Source: Telopea speciosissima (Eukaryota > Streptophyta > Magnoliopsida > Proteales > Proteaceae). From it: a stretch of 64,000 nt of DNA. Each line of letters opens with the position of its first letter. Positions within the stretch are counted from its first letter, which is position 1. The notes beneath the pieces were generated by a model that was not told where the DNA came from, did no database searches, and worked only from the letters and a program-made list of their open reading frames with translations. The stretch spans positions 9,250,413 to 9,314,412 of the forward strand of contig NC_057923.1 of assembly GCF_018873765.1 (NCBI RefSeq), given 5' to 3'. Shown in pieces: positions 49,176-59,562 of the stretch. Made by a program: the position numbers and the translations under genes.

Positions 49176-49560
49176 TTTTTTTTTTTTTTTTTTTTTGGGT
49201 TACATAGAAGCCTCACGAAGGGGGAGACCGTTGGTTTATTCTTCCTCAACGAGAGATAAAATTTGATTACAATAGACGCGAAAGACTAAGGATTTGAGTT
49301 CTCCCACCGACCAAACTCAAGAAAACAAACAGCCCAAAAACTCACAAATGTGGAAGCCTTGTTGAAGATGCCTGATATATGGCACAACAGACGAGATCGA
49401 CAAATTTGGCAGTCGATCTGAATGAATAATACGAGAACAATGCAACCTTGTAATAACCCTTTGACTTAGTCAATTCAAGACCAAATCTCAAGGCAAGGGC
49501 TTCACCCAATAGTGTAGGAGTAGGGCCAGCTAAACAAAAATATTGACCTGAAACTTCGGA
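49176..49560 (-). mobile_element. 3' fragment of an L1-type LINE
   Basis: On the minus strand a frame reads AGPTPTLLGEALALRFGL then ELTKSKGYYKV, the RNase-H domain that ends plant L1 LINEs. It is followed by a 21-nt A tail (T run at 49176-49196 on the plus strand). Only the last ~0.4 kb of the element remains. Confidence 0.7.
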
Positions 49561-49615
49561 TAGATTTGAAGGAAACTACAACTAACAAGTAACAACAACT
49601 CAACATAACACAACG

Positions 49616-49738
49616 AGGACCCTATTGCCAAGACACAGCAAGACAGAGAATGACCGCCTTACCCCTGCCTGAGCGCCTTATCCTAGTGGGAGTAAGGCGG
49701 TCATTTACTACCTTGTTGTGTATTGACAATAGGATCCT
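49616..49738. repeat. Palindromic MITE with ~48-bp arms
   Basis: Left arm 49616-49663 and right arm 49691-49738 are inverted; the inner AATGACCGCCTTAC/GTAAGGCGGTCATT is perfect, and the outer AGGACCCTATTG/CAATAGGATCCT nearly so. It lies directly 3' of the GST fragment and could fold into a stable hairpin. No target duplication was confirmed. Confidence 0.8.
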
Positions 49739-49798
49739 GCCGGGCAGCTCAACAGTAGAGGATTAAGGATCCAAATTGCACAAGGAGATGGAACAAAC

Positions 49799-50375
49799 CT
49801 AGGTTTCCACAAAATCAGGCTGCTTTTCTGACATAGCAGCTTGGAATGCCGGTAGCTCACAATATGCCTGGTGGAGTCTGAATAAAATAGGGAATTGATT
49901 CATGTCAATTTTAAAACGTGTAATAGCTCCATGAATCTGTGGTGCCAGAAATAAATCTGCCAAGAACACTTCATTCCCTGTAGCATATCTTCCAGCAAAT
50001 CCATTTAACAATTTTTCAAGTGCTACAAAACCTTTTCTGATATGTTTCTGAGCCCAAACAAAATTTCCATCTGGACTAACTTTTTCTTCAATGTATTTAA
50101 GAACAGAAACATTCTGAAGAGGTTGTATACTCGAAGAAACAATATTTGCTGCCTGGAAATTGATGATTCTTTTCTGAAGATCTTGAGGTAATAATGGACG
50201 TTGATGATGATATTTCTCTTCCAAATACATTAAGATGGCAAAAGAGTTGGAAATTACTATTTCCCCCTCATCCACCAGAACTGGCACATAATTAAGAGGG
50301 TTGAACTTTGAAAAATCAGAACTGAATTGCTCTCCTTTCAATAGGTTCACTGTCTTGTACTTGTACTTCAATTCT
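49799..50375 (-). pseudogene. Zeta-class glutathione S-transferase retrocopy, N-terminally truncated
   Basis: An uninterrupted 190-codon frame matches zeta-class GST (maleylacetoacetate isomerase, a tyrosine-catabolism enzyme) from [15 protein letters not shown] through [11 protein letters not shown] to [15 protein letters not shown] and a stop at 49799. The first ~30 residues are missing, including the SSCS-type glutathione-activating motif. Plant GSTZ genes are split by many introns; this copy has none, which points to reverse transcription. Immediately upstream, in the same orientation, sits a Copia RNase-H fragment, and the junction is near 50375. No A tail is visible downstream; a MITE starts 60 bp away. 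Without an N-terminus or promoter it is most likely a retropseudogene, although the frame is still open. Confidence 0.8.
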
Positions 50376-50481
50376 TTTATAGTATGCGAGCCTTATTGCT
50401 GAGAAACAGATCACGAACAAAATGATAGTCCACCTCGATATGTTTAGTACAAACGTGAAGAACTGGATTTACAAACATTTG
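50376..50481 (-). mobile_element. Copia retrotransposon RNase-H end (inner piece)
   Basis: The minus strand reads NPVLHVCTKHIEVDYHFVRD then SNKARIL, the C-terminal part of a Ty1/Copia polyprotein. It is the continuation of 50930-51180, split by the solo LTR at 50482-50924. Confidence 0.8.
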
Positions 50482-50924
50482 TGTTAAGAAAACAACGCCC
50501 AAAATGGTGATTTGCAGAAGAAAAACGAAAATAGAGAGAGCACACAAAACGCCCAACATAGAGATTTACGTGGTTCACCTCCAAGATGGAAGCTACATCC
50601 ACGATCGAGCAGTAGAACATGTTTCACTATCTTTCTCTAAAAATGTTACAAACCCTCATAACCCTATCTCAAAGAGATAAAAACATTATATAGGGAAGCC
50701 CTAACCCCAAAAAGTACACAAATACCCCTAGCTCAAAAAATGCCAAAAAATCAGAGTCGGATCAAAACATAACACATGGCTCAAAAGTACTCATTTCGAA
50801 GATCTCGACGAGCCCAACAACTCCAGCCTTTGGGATGGAGCCCCCCCATTTTTCGGAGGTCAAAGTACTCATTTCGAAGATCTCAACCGCACTTTCTGGG
50901 CCAAATCAGGCTTCGCCAACAACA
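50482..50924 (+). mobile_element. Solo LTR or TRIM (443 bp) inserted in the Copia fragment
   Basis: Starts TGTTAAGAAAACAACG and ends CGCCAACAACA, flanked by perfect ATTTG repeats (50477-50481 and 50925-50929). It carries GAGATTTACGTGGTTCACC (50561-50579), a block common in plant LTRs, and a TATA-like TTATATAGGG near 50690. A second family member is at 57343-57685. It splits the Copia coding remnant in two. Confidence 0.85.
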
Positions 50925-50929
50925 ATTTG

Positions 50930-51180
50930 TTTAGTGGAGAGACTATCACAATGAACCAGCATAGGGAGAGGTACAGCCACATGAAGATCACGCATGATAT
51001 ATGAACGTGAGACTGCCTGTTGTTTCTTGGATGACCAGGATATCAGGTTATCACTAAGATATGTACAAAACCCACTTGTTGATCAGCATGTATCAGGACA
51101 GCCAGCCCAATCTGCATCATTGAATGCTCCTATCAATGTTATGGTACTTGGTTTTATGTGAACACCAGCCCCTATTGTGT
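50930..51180 (-). mobile_element. Copia retrotransposon RNase-H region (outer piece)
   Basis: The minus strand reads GAFNDADWAGCPD, then, after a stop, STSGFCTYLSDNLISWSSKK, then RDLHVAVPLPMLVHCDSLS. This is the Copia RNase-H domain with a nonsense mutation and a deletion between the SRS and RDLH blocks. Confidence 0.85.
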
Positions 51181-51189
51181 GCTTGACAT

Positions 51190-52930
51190 AACGGAATACA
51201 AAGTTCTAAAACTCAGGTTTCAACTAGGTTTTGATCAACCAGAAAAACGAGTTCTTCTCGGTTTCGACCATATCTCGGTCGAAACTTGCGACTTTCTCCA
51301 AGTTAACTCGAACCTTGGTTTCAAGGCCCAAAAGTTGTTTTTTTACCTTGATTCTTGTTGTGCTGCTTATTTTTTACATTTTAAACTCAATCCATGCATT
51401 AGTTTCACATAGAGAACACTACATATATTACTTGTGGTTTTGATCCAAGTTTGATACTGTATATTGTTCTTGGACATAGTATCAAATAAGATTTGACCGG
51501 AACATAATTCCTTCAATATAAATGAGATTTAAGCAATCTTGGATTTGTTAGAAAGCTTTGTTTTGATAGCTTTCCAATAAGTCCAAGATTGCTTAAATTT
51601 GATTTATATTGAATGAATTATGTACCGATCAAACTTAATGGGTGTGTGCGAATGCTGTCAAAATTGCTCTGAATGAAAATACATTTTTAGACATCAAAAC
51701 AAATGAATATTTTATCGCACTTTTGGTTTTTAGCAATGTTTTACTATATTAAGATTTATGGAATTTTTAAATTTGAGAAAAACTCCAGCATTTGAAAGTT
51801 GAAAATTGCACCTATTGTAGAAAATCCAGTTTTTGTTCTTGAATTGGGGGTTTGACTTTTTTTTCTTTTTGAAATTTTATTTTTTAACTATTTTTATTGG
51901 ATTCAAATAGAGGTATTTGTAGGGGTGTCAATAAAGCCGGTGGCCCGAACCCGCCGAACCCGCCCGAGCCGCCCGGCCCGACCCTAATTTTTGACACCGA
52001 GGCGGGTTTGGGTTTAGTTATAGTCCGACCGGCGGTTGGGTCGGGTCGGGTTTAGATCCTCGGCCTAGCCCGCCCGCCCGACCCGACTGTATTAATTATA
52101 GGTATATAATATTACATATATATATATTATATACTTAATATAAGTATTTTCTGACAAAAAAAAAACAGAGGAGAATTGTAAGAGATAACTACTAGCTTTG
52201 TCATCATCATGAAGTGGGAACCCATAAAAGAGTAGATCATCTACTATTTTGATCGACCATAAAAAGAGTCACGACATGATTGTTATTTAGTTGTAGCCCT
52301 TATAAGGGCCTATTGAGGGGCTACAACGAGAGAGAGTTTATACACACGTCATTTTTTCAACATATTTATTAGTTGTCCCATAGGTTGAGATCCTATGTTA
52401 CAAAAACATGGTCTAATGAGACACGTGGCGGTGCCATAAATCAAGACCAACCGAGCCGACCCCGGGTCGGTCGGGGAGTTTCTTGACCCGCGTGTCGGGG
52501 GGTCGGGTTAAGGCCTCTAGGTCGGGTCGGGTTTAGCGCGGCCCACCGACCATTGACACCCTAGGTATTTGCTTATTTATGAATAATATCTTAAGTAAAT
52601 GATGCTTTTGTATTTGTATTTCATTTTTTTTTTTTGATAAAGGTATTTGTATTTCATTTATTTAAATGATATTAGACATAACTAAGTGTCTGTCCTGGTT
52701 TCTAGCAATTTCTGGCATAAATACCTGTCTATCCTATTTTTGAGCAAAGTTTTCCCTAGTTTCGATGGGCATATGTGTCGAAACCACTGAAAATGGGTCG
52801 AAACCATCAAAACCCGATCGAATCCAGGGATTTTAAAAAATCCCCTTTCAACTGGTCTCGGAAACCTAGGAAACCGAGTTAACTCGGTGGTTTCGATAGG
52901 TTTCAGTCGAGTTTTTGTTCCACGACGTAA
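51190..52930. repeat. Repeat rich in TTTCGA/AAACC motifs, split by a hAT-like insert
   Basis: Both flanks of the hAT-like element at 51920 contain the same vocabulary (GGTTTCGA..., CGAGTTAACTCG, TCTCGG) arranged as rough inverted edges: AAAACTC near 51207 and GAGTTTTTGTTCCACGACG near 52909. They read as one older MITE-like element opened by the insertion. The outer ends are uncertain. Confidence 0.4.
51920..52563. mobile_element. hAT-like non-autonomous element, 644 bp
   Basis: Left end TAGGGGTGTCAAT, right end ATTGACACCCTA, flanked by perfect 8-bp repeats GGTATTTG (51912-51919 and 52564-52571), the hAT duplication size. Sub-terminal regions are rich in GGGTCGGG/CCCGACC. No transposase or gene fragment was recognised inside. 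Confidence 0.85.
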
Positions 52931-54805
52931 TATACGTTTGACAGCTTGTAAATGTTATGCTTTTAGAGTGCATTTGTGTGCATGCAATTTTTCAATTAAA
53001 TGTTTTAACTTCTTTTATAACGTCTTTCGGCTTTTTCTTTAAATGGGAGAGAGTTTTCTATATTGCTAATGTGTGGAAGGAATTTGCATGCCACAGTAAT
53101 GGCTGTCTTAAAAAAGGTATCATTCACATATTTTGAGTAGAAGAGAAAAAATAAATGGTGTAAGAGGAAGATTGCACTCTAAAAATGCCGGAAAGTTTTT
53201 CCCTTTTTAAATATAATATGTGTAAACTAAAACAAAACATAACCCAAAAAAATAAAACTGGTAGCTGCACTCTACTTCCATCATAGACTGGATTTTCATC
53301 ATACCATGTATTAAAAAGTGGGAAACAGAATGTTAGCTGGTCACGTGGTTCCAACACCTAGACATACGAGGGGTCGAGAAAGTACCACCCAGCCCCATGA
53401 AATGAAAACCGCATCTTTTGCGCTCTCATTTAACCCATGCGCTAGAGCATAGGCTACACAACCAGACAACGATCTCTTGTCCTAAAAGAAACGATTGATT
53501 TCCACTAATTTGGTCATCTTATGAGTAGAAGTTGGTACATAAGATTTGTATCCCGGCCTTACTACCTCGAACAAGGCCCATTAGGTGTATACTAGACTTT
53601 TAATATTGGCTTAACTCTACTCTAATAGAATTTAACGAACATAGGCTTGTGGACTGTAATGGACCGAAGCCGAAGCATGGTTTAAGCTTTAGTTTACCCT
53701 ACCAAACATAGATTATTGAAAGAAGGGATAGCATTAAGAGTAACAAATACATCATCAGGCACAAGGTCCAGCTGGACCCGGATCCTCTGTGGTGTGGCAG
53801 GGCGTACAGTGCAAATCGAATAGTCAGGAGCACCTAGGCACGCAGCCCAACACACAGGCTGTTGTGCCACAAAGAAGCCCAATCCGGTCCGGCTTCGCCT
53901 AGCCCTGAAAATACAAAGTAGGGGCTCTCAAGGTCAATCCCCTAATCAGGGTCAATCAAAACCGGGCTAGGTTGAGCTACATGGCCCTAGGGTTGGACCG
54001 GCCTGGGTGTACCCCCTAGTTTGAGCAAAGTAGGGACCATTAAGTCATTGCTGACAAGGGGACTAGTTAGGTGATTATAGTTAAAAAGAAATTGAAAGTC
54101 TCTGTAGGTTTGCATTAGAAGGCTATGTGATTTTGAGAGTTACCTGAATTTTTAGAGTTAGTGCCCTCTCTGACTCCCTCACCAATAAGTGCACAAATTA
54201 TTGTAAGGAAGCCATCAAATCATTTGTTGAAACTCCTCACTTAAATCATTAGGCCAAAGCTTCCTGAAACTTCCCTTTCTGAGCTTTTATAAACTTCCAA
54301 AGTGCTTACTTGGTCAGAAACGAAATCCCACTAGAAAGAAAAAAAAATAAAATTATGTGAGCCTCAATTTAAGGACATACAAACACAAACAATCTTAGGC
54401 TCTTAGATTTAAGAGCAAGAGATCGTTGTCTGGTCAAGTAGTTTGCATCAGTGTAGGGTTAATGAGAACCCACGAACGCTATCAACATCGATGATATTTT
54501 ATATTTTATTAGGAATAGAATGATAATTTCATTTGTTCCTGTTTGGATGCAAGATCCACACAACCATCAATGTTTTATGAAAGAGGAATACGAATTTGTA
54601 AATCGGGTGTGTACAATCTTGATTCACATCCAAAAACCCTATCTCTGTTTTTGGGTTTGAAAACAGATCCTAGGGTTCTTGGGGACCGATCCAGATCGGA
54701 TCTGGCACTGACCAATTCCATCTCTACTTCCACATTTTAAAACCATGGTGACCAGGCAGCTTTTCTTTTTCTCAGTCTTAAATTAGATATTATTAAAGAA
54801 AGAAA
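52931..54805. other. Intergenic repeat-rich spacer
   Basis: No gene. GC-richer patches at 53730-54030 contain GGCCC and CCGG motifs like those of hAT sub-terminal sequence, but no paired ends were found. A sequence ending CATTTTAAAACCATGG at 54733-54748 resembles the edge of the MITE at 6556. Confidence 0.4.
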
Positions 54806-55441
54806 GGCTATGTTTGATTGCAAGGGACATAAAGGGTAGGGAAGTAAAATTAACTCAAAACAAAATCGAAATTTTTGTAATTGCTCACATAATGTTGTAA
54901 CTAACTCGAAAACCTGACAAATTTGGTTATCAAATTTTGGGGAAGGATTTGCTGCCCACTCACTTGGTCCTTGCACCAACGCAGGGCCAATGGGGGTTGC
55001 ATAGGGGCCTCCAACAGGAGGGGCACGGTGGTCATTTCACACCCTCTTGTGTGTGGGCACAAAAAACGTAATCCGACATCATTCTTTTTCCCATAAATTT
55101 TATCCTACTTTATAGGGAAAAGTTTTCATATACTCGTGTAAACTGTGTATGTGAGAGGGTGGGAGTTTCAAGGCATTAGTTAATGGGTGGGGATTTATGA
55201 CTTTTCCAACTCTTTATGAGAGATCCTCTCACATACATGGTTTACACGACCATGTATGAAACCTTTCTCCTACTTTGTATTCAAATTCCTTTGATATAAA
55301 AATATTATAAATTTACATTGAAAAATACATTTATCAAATATAGTAAGAAATTTAGGTAGATTAAACGATCATGATTACAAAACTTTTCTATTGATTTTTA
55401 AAAGTGATTTCACTTTTCTTTACTTGCAACCAAACGAAGCC
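54806..55441. mobile_element. hAT-like element with GGCTNYGTTTG ends
   Basis: Left end GGCTATGTTTGATTGCAAG; right end CTTGCAACCAAACGAAGCC, whose complement is GGCTTCGTTTGGTTGCAAG. Sixteen of 19 bases agree. No target duplication is visible. It hosts the MULE-type MITE at 55115-55270. Confidence 0.55.
55115..55270. mobile_element. Mutator-type MITE, 156 bp
   Basis: Flanked by TACTTTATA (55106-55114) and TACTTTGTA (55271-55279), 8 of 9 identical. Arms of about 45 bp are inverted: GTTTTCATATACTCGTGTAA on the left, TTACACGACCATGTATGAAA on the right, and GTATGTGAGAGG/CCTCTCACATAC inside. The 9-bp duplication suits the Mutator superfamily. Confidence 0.75.
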
Positions 55442-55482
55442 GAAGCCATGTTAAATAACAGGGTCTTGGAGATTTAAATATC

Positions 55483-55659
55483 ATGAGGAGAAAAGTGATC
55501 GATGCTCAGTTTGAGGAGAAGTTGAAACTAAAAAGTATGGCAAAAGCTAATGAAGAGGACATTGTGGGCTTTGTTGAATGTGTTGGTTGTGACCCCCATA
55601 GTTCGGATCGGTTTGAATCCAAGTTTGTAGACCTTAAAGTCCAACCAAACACTAATGTT
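55483..55659 (+). other. Unassigned open frame
   Basis: The frame starts MRRKVIDAQFEEKLKL and runs into MITE family 2. No family is recognised. It may be a decayed gene fragment or chance. Confidence 0.2.
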
Positions 55660-55763
55660 GTGTTTGGTATGCATTTTAGATCAATTTTGCATTCTCAGAT
55701 GATAAATTTAATTGTTTTCATTACCCAAGAATGCAAGATCCACCTAGAATGCATGCCAAACAC
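55660..55763. mobile_element. MITE family 2, copy B (hairpin)
   Basis: Ends GTGTTTGGTATGCATTTTAG and CTAGAATGCATGCCAAACAC are inverted and match those of 26350-26480. The internal GCATTCTCAGATGATAAA is also shared. Confidence 0.75.
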
Positions 55764-56884
55764 TGCCTAAATGTTTATTGACCCAAGCCCAATTAAAGGT
55801 TTACAAAATCTACAAACCCAATCAAATCCCAAATTTCACAACGCAATCAAAATATCAAATGAGCTCGTATTCCTTTATCAAGAGGGTGTGTCTAAATGAC
55901 ACCTCTATATGTGTGATTGGAATTTGATACCTTATTTAATTGGCCCTTCTTTTATTTCTAAAAATATTTAATGTAATTTTTCAAGATAGTAAATCCTTCA
56001 TTTCACATAGGAATTGCATTAAATGTTGTATTAAATGACTTTCAATTTTTTGAAAATTCCTTTTTTACCTTTATGTTAACTCGTTAATTACTGAATTAAA
56101 TAACTTTTGAAAATAAAATAAAGGGCAAATAAGTAAGGTTACAAATCTAATAGGTGTCAATAAAAAAATCCCTTACAATAGACAGTGAATATAATTATCA
56201 ACATTTAAGCCCGTTGAGCGCAAGTGCCACATAGCCTAAAAATCTTTTTTTTCCCCCAAAAACAAAATAAAAAGGTTTTTAACCACTACGAAGAATAAGT
56301 ATATCTGGTTTTTCAGACCAAATAAATTTACTATTAACCTAAGCATCGACTAGGTTTCCTCTACTCACATGTCAAGTTTTAATCTGAAAAGATTTTACCA
56401 TGTGACAAAATAAAGTTTTGAAAATCCAAAACAATTGTTGCGATTGAAACCTACGATGTCCAAAAACCAGAACTTATGTGGGGCCATTAGCTGATTGATA
56501 ATGAGGTTGGAATGCGTTCCAATCAAGCATGAATGTGTTCCTGTTCTTGGAACACTTTTGAGTAAATGTCATGGTTGCCTTTCCATTTTACAAGCACACG
56601 AATGTGCTAATATGCCTCTTTAATAGTACTATAAAGGGAAAATAAGTTGCCATTACTACTACCACTATCAAATTCAAACCATTAAATGCGGGAGAACTTC
56701 TTTCTTAAAATAGATTTTGATTTGATTATGATTCCCTTGTCAACTCGGCAACTACACCTCCGGTTGATGAAACAATCTATCAGTACTTCAACAATAATTC
56801 AACAATAGTTGATGGAAAGTGAAGAGTCATGTCTTTTAACTTATCTCATAATAGGTTTGTCCAGCCCAATGCCATTGCCTAGGT
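55764..56884. other. AT-rich spacer
   Basis: No gene. GGTGTCAATAAAAAAATCCC at 56153-56172 resembles, in reverse, GGGATTTTCTTATTGACACT at 42062-42081, indicating a shared small repeat family. Confidence 0.35.
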
Positions 56885-57037
56885 TAGGGTTGTCAATTTC
56901 TGGTCCAAAATTATGGTACTGATTGAAACCACCCGGTCCAGCTTGAATTGAATTTTTTTCGATTTGGGGTTTTGGAAACCAATACAAAAGAAATCGAACC
57001 CTAAAAAACTGATAAAAAAATCATGGGAAGCAGTTTT

Positions 57038-57180
57038 CTATATGGGAGTGTGACCTACGCCAGCACTCCCATGAGTCTATCTCTCTCCTTCTTAAAACAA
57101 GGTGGTAGAGGTGTCTTTTCACATGGGGAGGAGAGAGACAGACTCATGCGAGTGCCGGCATAAGCCACACTCCTGGACAG
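57038..57180. mobile_element. MITE family 1, copy B
   Basis: Edges CTATATGGGAGTGTGACC and CCACACTCCTGGACAG are inverted. It shares TACGCCAGCACTCCCATGAG and GTCTATCTCTCTCC-type segments with 25599-25740. Confidence 0.75.
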
Positions 57181-57342
57181 AGATCTTTTTCCCAAAAACC
57201 ATATTCCTTTTTTTTATGTATATGTATACTCAAATTGAATCGGTAATATCCCAATAAGAGCCCGTTAAGCCAAGTCGAATCGGATCCATAACAACCAAAA
57301 TCGAACTTTGGCTTAACAATTTGGTTTCAATTTAGTCTATTA

Positions 57343-57685
57343 TGTAAAGAATTAATGACGCAGCAGAATAGCGATTTATTGAAGAAATTCAAAGGAGATC
57401 AAACATACATAAAACAGAGATTTACGTGGTTCACCCAAAGTGGGGTACATCAACGGCCAAGCGATAAGATGAGCTTCCACTATTCCGATGATAAAAATTA
57501 CAAACCCTCAAACCCTATATATAGCGTCTCGCGCAGTACAAGATAGAGATGAGAAACCCTAATCCCCGAAAGTATAAAATTACCCCTAGTATAAACGACT
57601 CCCAAAAATTCGAAACCACCAATATTGGGGAAGAATCACCAATACTTCTTGGATTAAGTTGAGATCAGGCTTTACTAATAACACA
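57343..57685 (+). mobile_element. Second member of the 50482 LTR family
   Basis: Carries GAGATTTACGTGGTTCACC (57417-57435), ACAAACCCTCAAACCCTAT and a TATATATAG near 57515 in the same order as 50482-50924. It begins TGTAAAGAATTAATG and ends AATAACACA. TATTA lies on the left (57338-57342) and, offset by one base, on the right (57687-57691). Confidence 0.65.
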
Positions 57686-57736
57686 TTATTAGCTCAAAAT
57701 AGACTAAACTGACTAGTTGACACCCCTAACCTAGAT

Positions 57737-58796
57737 TGAGTGACAACTATGACCCAATTTCTTTGAAAATAGCTCAATATATATCATGCCAAGTAAGGAT
57801 TCAATCTCTTTTCACCCATGGTGAAGAGCGAATCTCTTCAATTATGGGACCTGAATACGATCTTCGATAAGATTAAAAAATAATATTTTAAATCTCGTGA
57901 AATAGAGGATAGAAATTAATGATGAACCAAGAATCCAATCAGAGATTTTCATCATCATTGGTGAATGGAAAACTTTATCTGACCAAGAAATTAGTTGAAG
58001 AGAAATCACAAACAATTGAAGCAATCACTTTGATAGATGATTAGTAATGCAGTTAACTAAGAAGAGACAATTTTCATAGGTGGATAAACTAACGATTGGT
58101 AAAACAAAGAAGTCTACTTTGTGGAATGGAATGCAGCCGAAATCCTTAAAAGAAGCAAAAACTTTCTCCTTCACCTTTTGATGAGAGAGAGGGAGAGGCT
58201 TTATGAGTGGAGGAAAAACAAAGTTGTCTGGCAGAACATGGTGGCCCATATGCTCCCCTCTTTTCTTTTCTTTTCTCATGGATTCTTACGTAATCAAAGC
58301 CCACAAACCACACAATGTGCAATTGTGGATGACCTTTTTCATCAGTTCCCACCACCACCACCACCACACCACTACTAAAGCTCTACAAGCGTTTTGGGAT
58401 TGAGAAGTACTTGAAGAAGGAAGACCATGCACGCACAACGAACTCATAAAGCAATAATCACTATAGATAGAAAGAAAAGGTTGATCATATAGTCTTGTCT
58501 TTGCTTTTTATGCATATTAGGGGAAGGTGTTCCTTCTCCCGTGGTGAAGAAGGAAGAACTTTTTTTTTGTTCTTTGGTGATTTTGACTCTGTGATTGGAT
58601 TCCTATGTTATTATATATTCCCATCTTTCAATATACAAGGTTGAAAACAATTTTTCTTAATTCAATAAGAGAGACTGATGGCAATGGTGAGGGGATTCTT
58701 CTTTGCGATGTAAAGGAAGACTCGACTTTAGGCTCAAAATGCACCAAATTTTAAGTAGTTAAGTTGCGTATTATTCACATTCTAGATCTTTTCATG

Positions 58797-58841
<45 letters not shown>

Positions 58842-58912
58842 TGATCGAGTTTGAAAGCAAATTAATAATCTTATGGATACAGTTTGGATCTTATTTGAAC
58901 GGATATGGGAAC
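57737..58912. other. Intergenic spacer
   Basis: No gene recognised. Contains a CCACCA run near 58350 and the CT microsatellite at 58799-58837. Confidence 0.4.
58799..58837. repeat. (CT)n microsatellite
   Basis: About 19 CT units. Confidence 0.95.
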
Positions 58913-59554
58913 TAGGGGTGTCAACTGGTCCGGTTCTGGGATATCGGTCCGGTTCTCTAATGGTTCCGGTTCTAAGGTGTCAAGACCAGATCCGGACCAA
59001 TAAGCTCACCGATTCCAAATCTGAGATACAGGATCATTAACGGTTCGGTTCCAGTTCCGGTTCCTAATCGGGTCCAAACATGCCCTTGTTGAACAGCCAA
59101 ATGTAAAGCATTTTTCCCATTGGAACGAGAAATCTCAAGCAAGCTAGAATCTTTCAAAAGCAATTCATTAACTATTGGTGTGTGTCCTTTATGTGCAATA
59201 GATATGAGAGGGCCGGTAGAATACTAGAATTTGAGGGGCCAAGTATCTTGCATGGTCTTGGGTCATGTTCCAATAGCAACTAGACAACAACTGTGTAATA
59301 AAAGTCACTTTAACTGTATGTTGAAATAGCAAGGATCATCTCTTAACATTTTAAAACATAAAAAATGGTGTAAGACAAGTTCAAGTGTGCATTTCTTCCG
59401 GTTCTAATGGTTCCGAGGACCAGACCAGATCTGAACCAATAACCTATCACTAAGACCAGATCTGGACCAATAAGCTATTGGGTGAGTCGGTTCCGGTTCC
59501 TAACGGGATGGTTTCGGTCCGATTATCGGTTCCGGTCCAAAATTGACACTCCTA
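58913..59554. mobile_element. hAT-like element carrying an ankyrin-gene fragment
   Basis: Left end TAGGGGTGTCAACT, right end AATTGACACTCCTA. Flanks ATGGGAAC (58905-58912) and ATAGAAAC (59555-59562) agree at 6 of 8. Sub-terminal arms are built of GGTTCCGGTTC/GGACCAGATCC motifs. The middle, at about 59085-59215, encodes an ankyrin repeat on the minus strand. Confidence 0.65.
59085..59215 (-). pseudogene. Ankyrin-repeat gene fragment inside the hAT-like element
   Basis: The minus strand reads AHKGHTPIVNELLLKDSS then LLEISRSNGKNALHLAVQQG, consecutive ankyrin repeats of the plant ITN1/ACD6-like membrane ankyrin family. The piece is only about 130 bp, with no start, stop or transmembrane part. Similarity ends abruptly at the element's GGTTCC-rich arms, so it looks captured. 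Confidence 0.7.
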
Positions 59555-59562
59555 ATAGAAAC

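Larger units (their letters stand above)
56885..57728. mobile_element. hAT-like element hosting a MITE and an LTR
   Basis: Left end TAGGGTTGTCAAT, right end AGTTGACACCCCTA. Flanks GCCTAGGT (56877-56884) and ACCTAGAT (57729-57736) agree at 6 of 8 positions, consistent with an old 8-bp duplication. Two later insertions lie inside: the MITE at 57038-57180 and the LTR at 57343-57685. Confidence 0.6.

Noticed and set aside
49799-50375. GST frame considered as a functional gene
   Set aside because: It lacks the N-terminal active-site segment and introns expected for GSTZ and abuts a Copia remnant, so it is called a retropseudogene.
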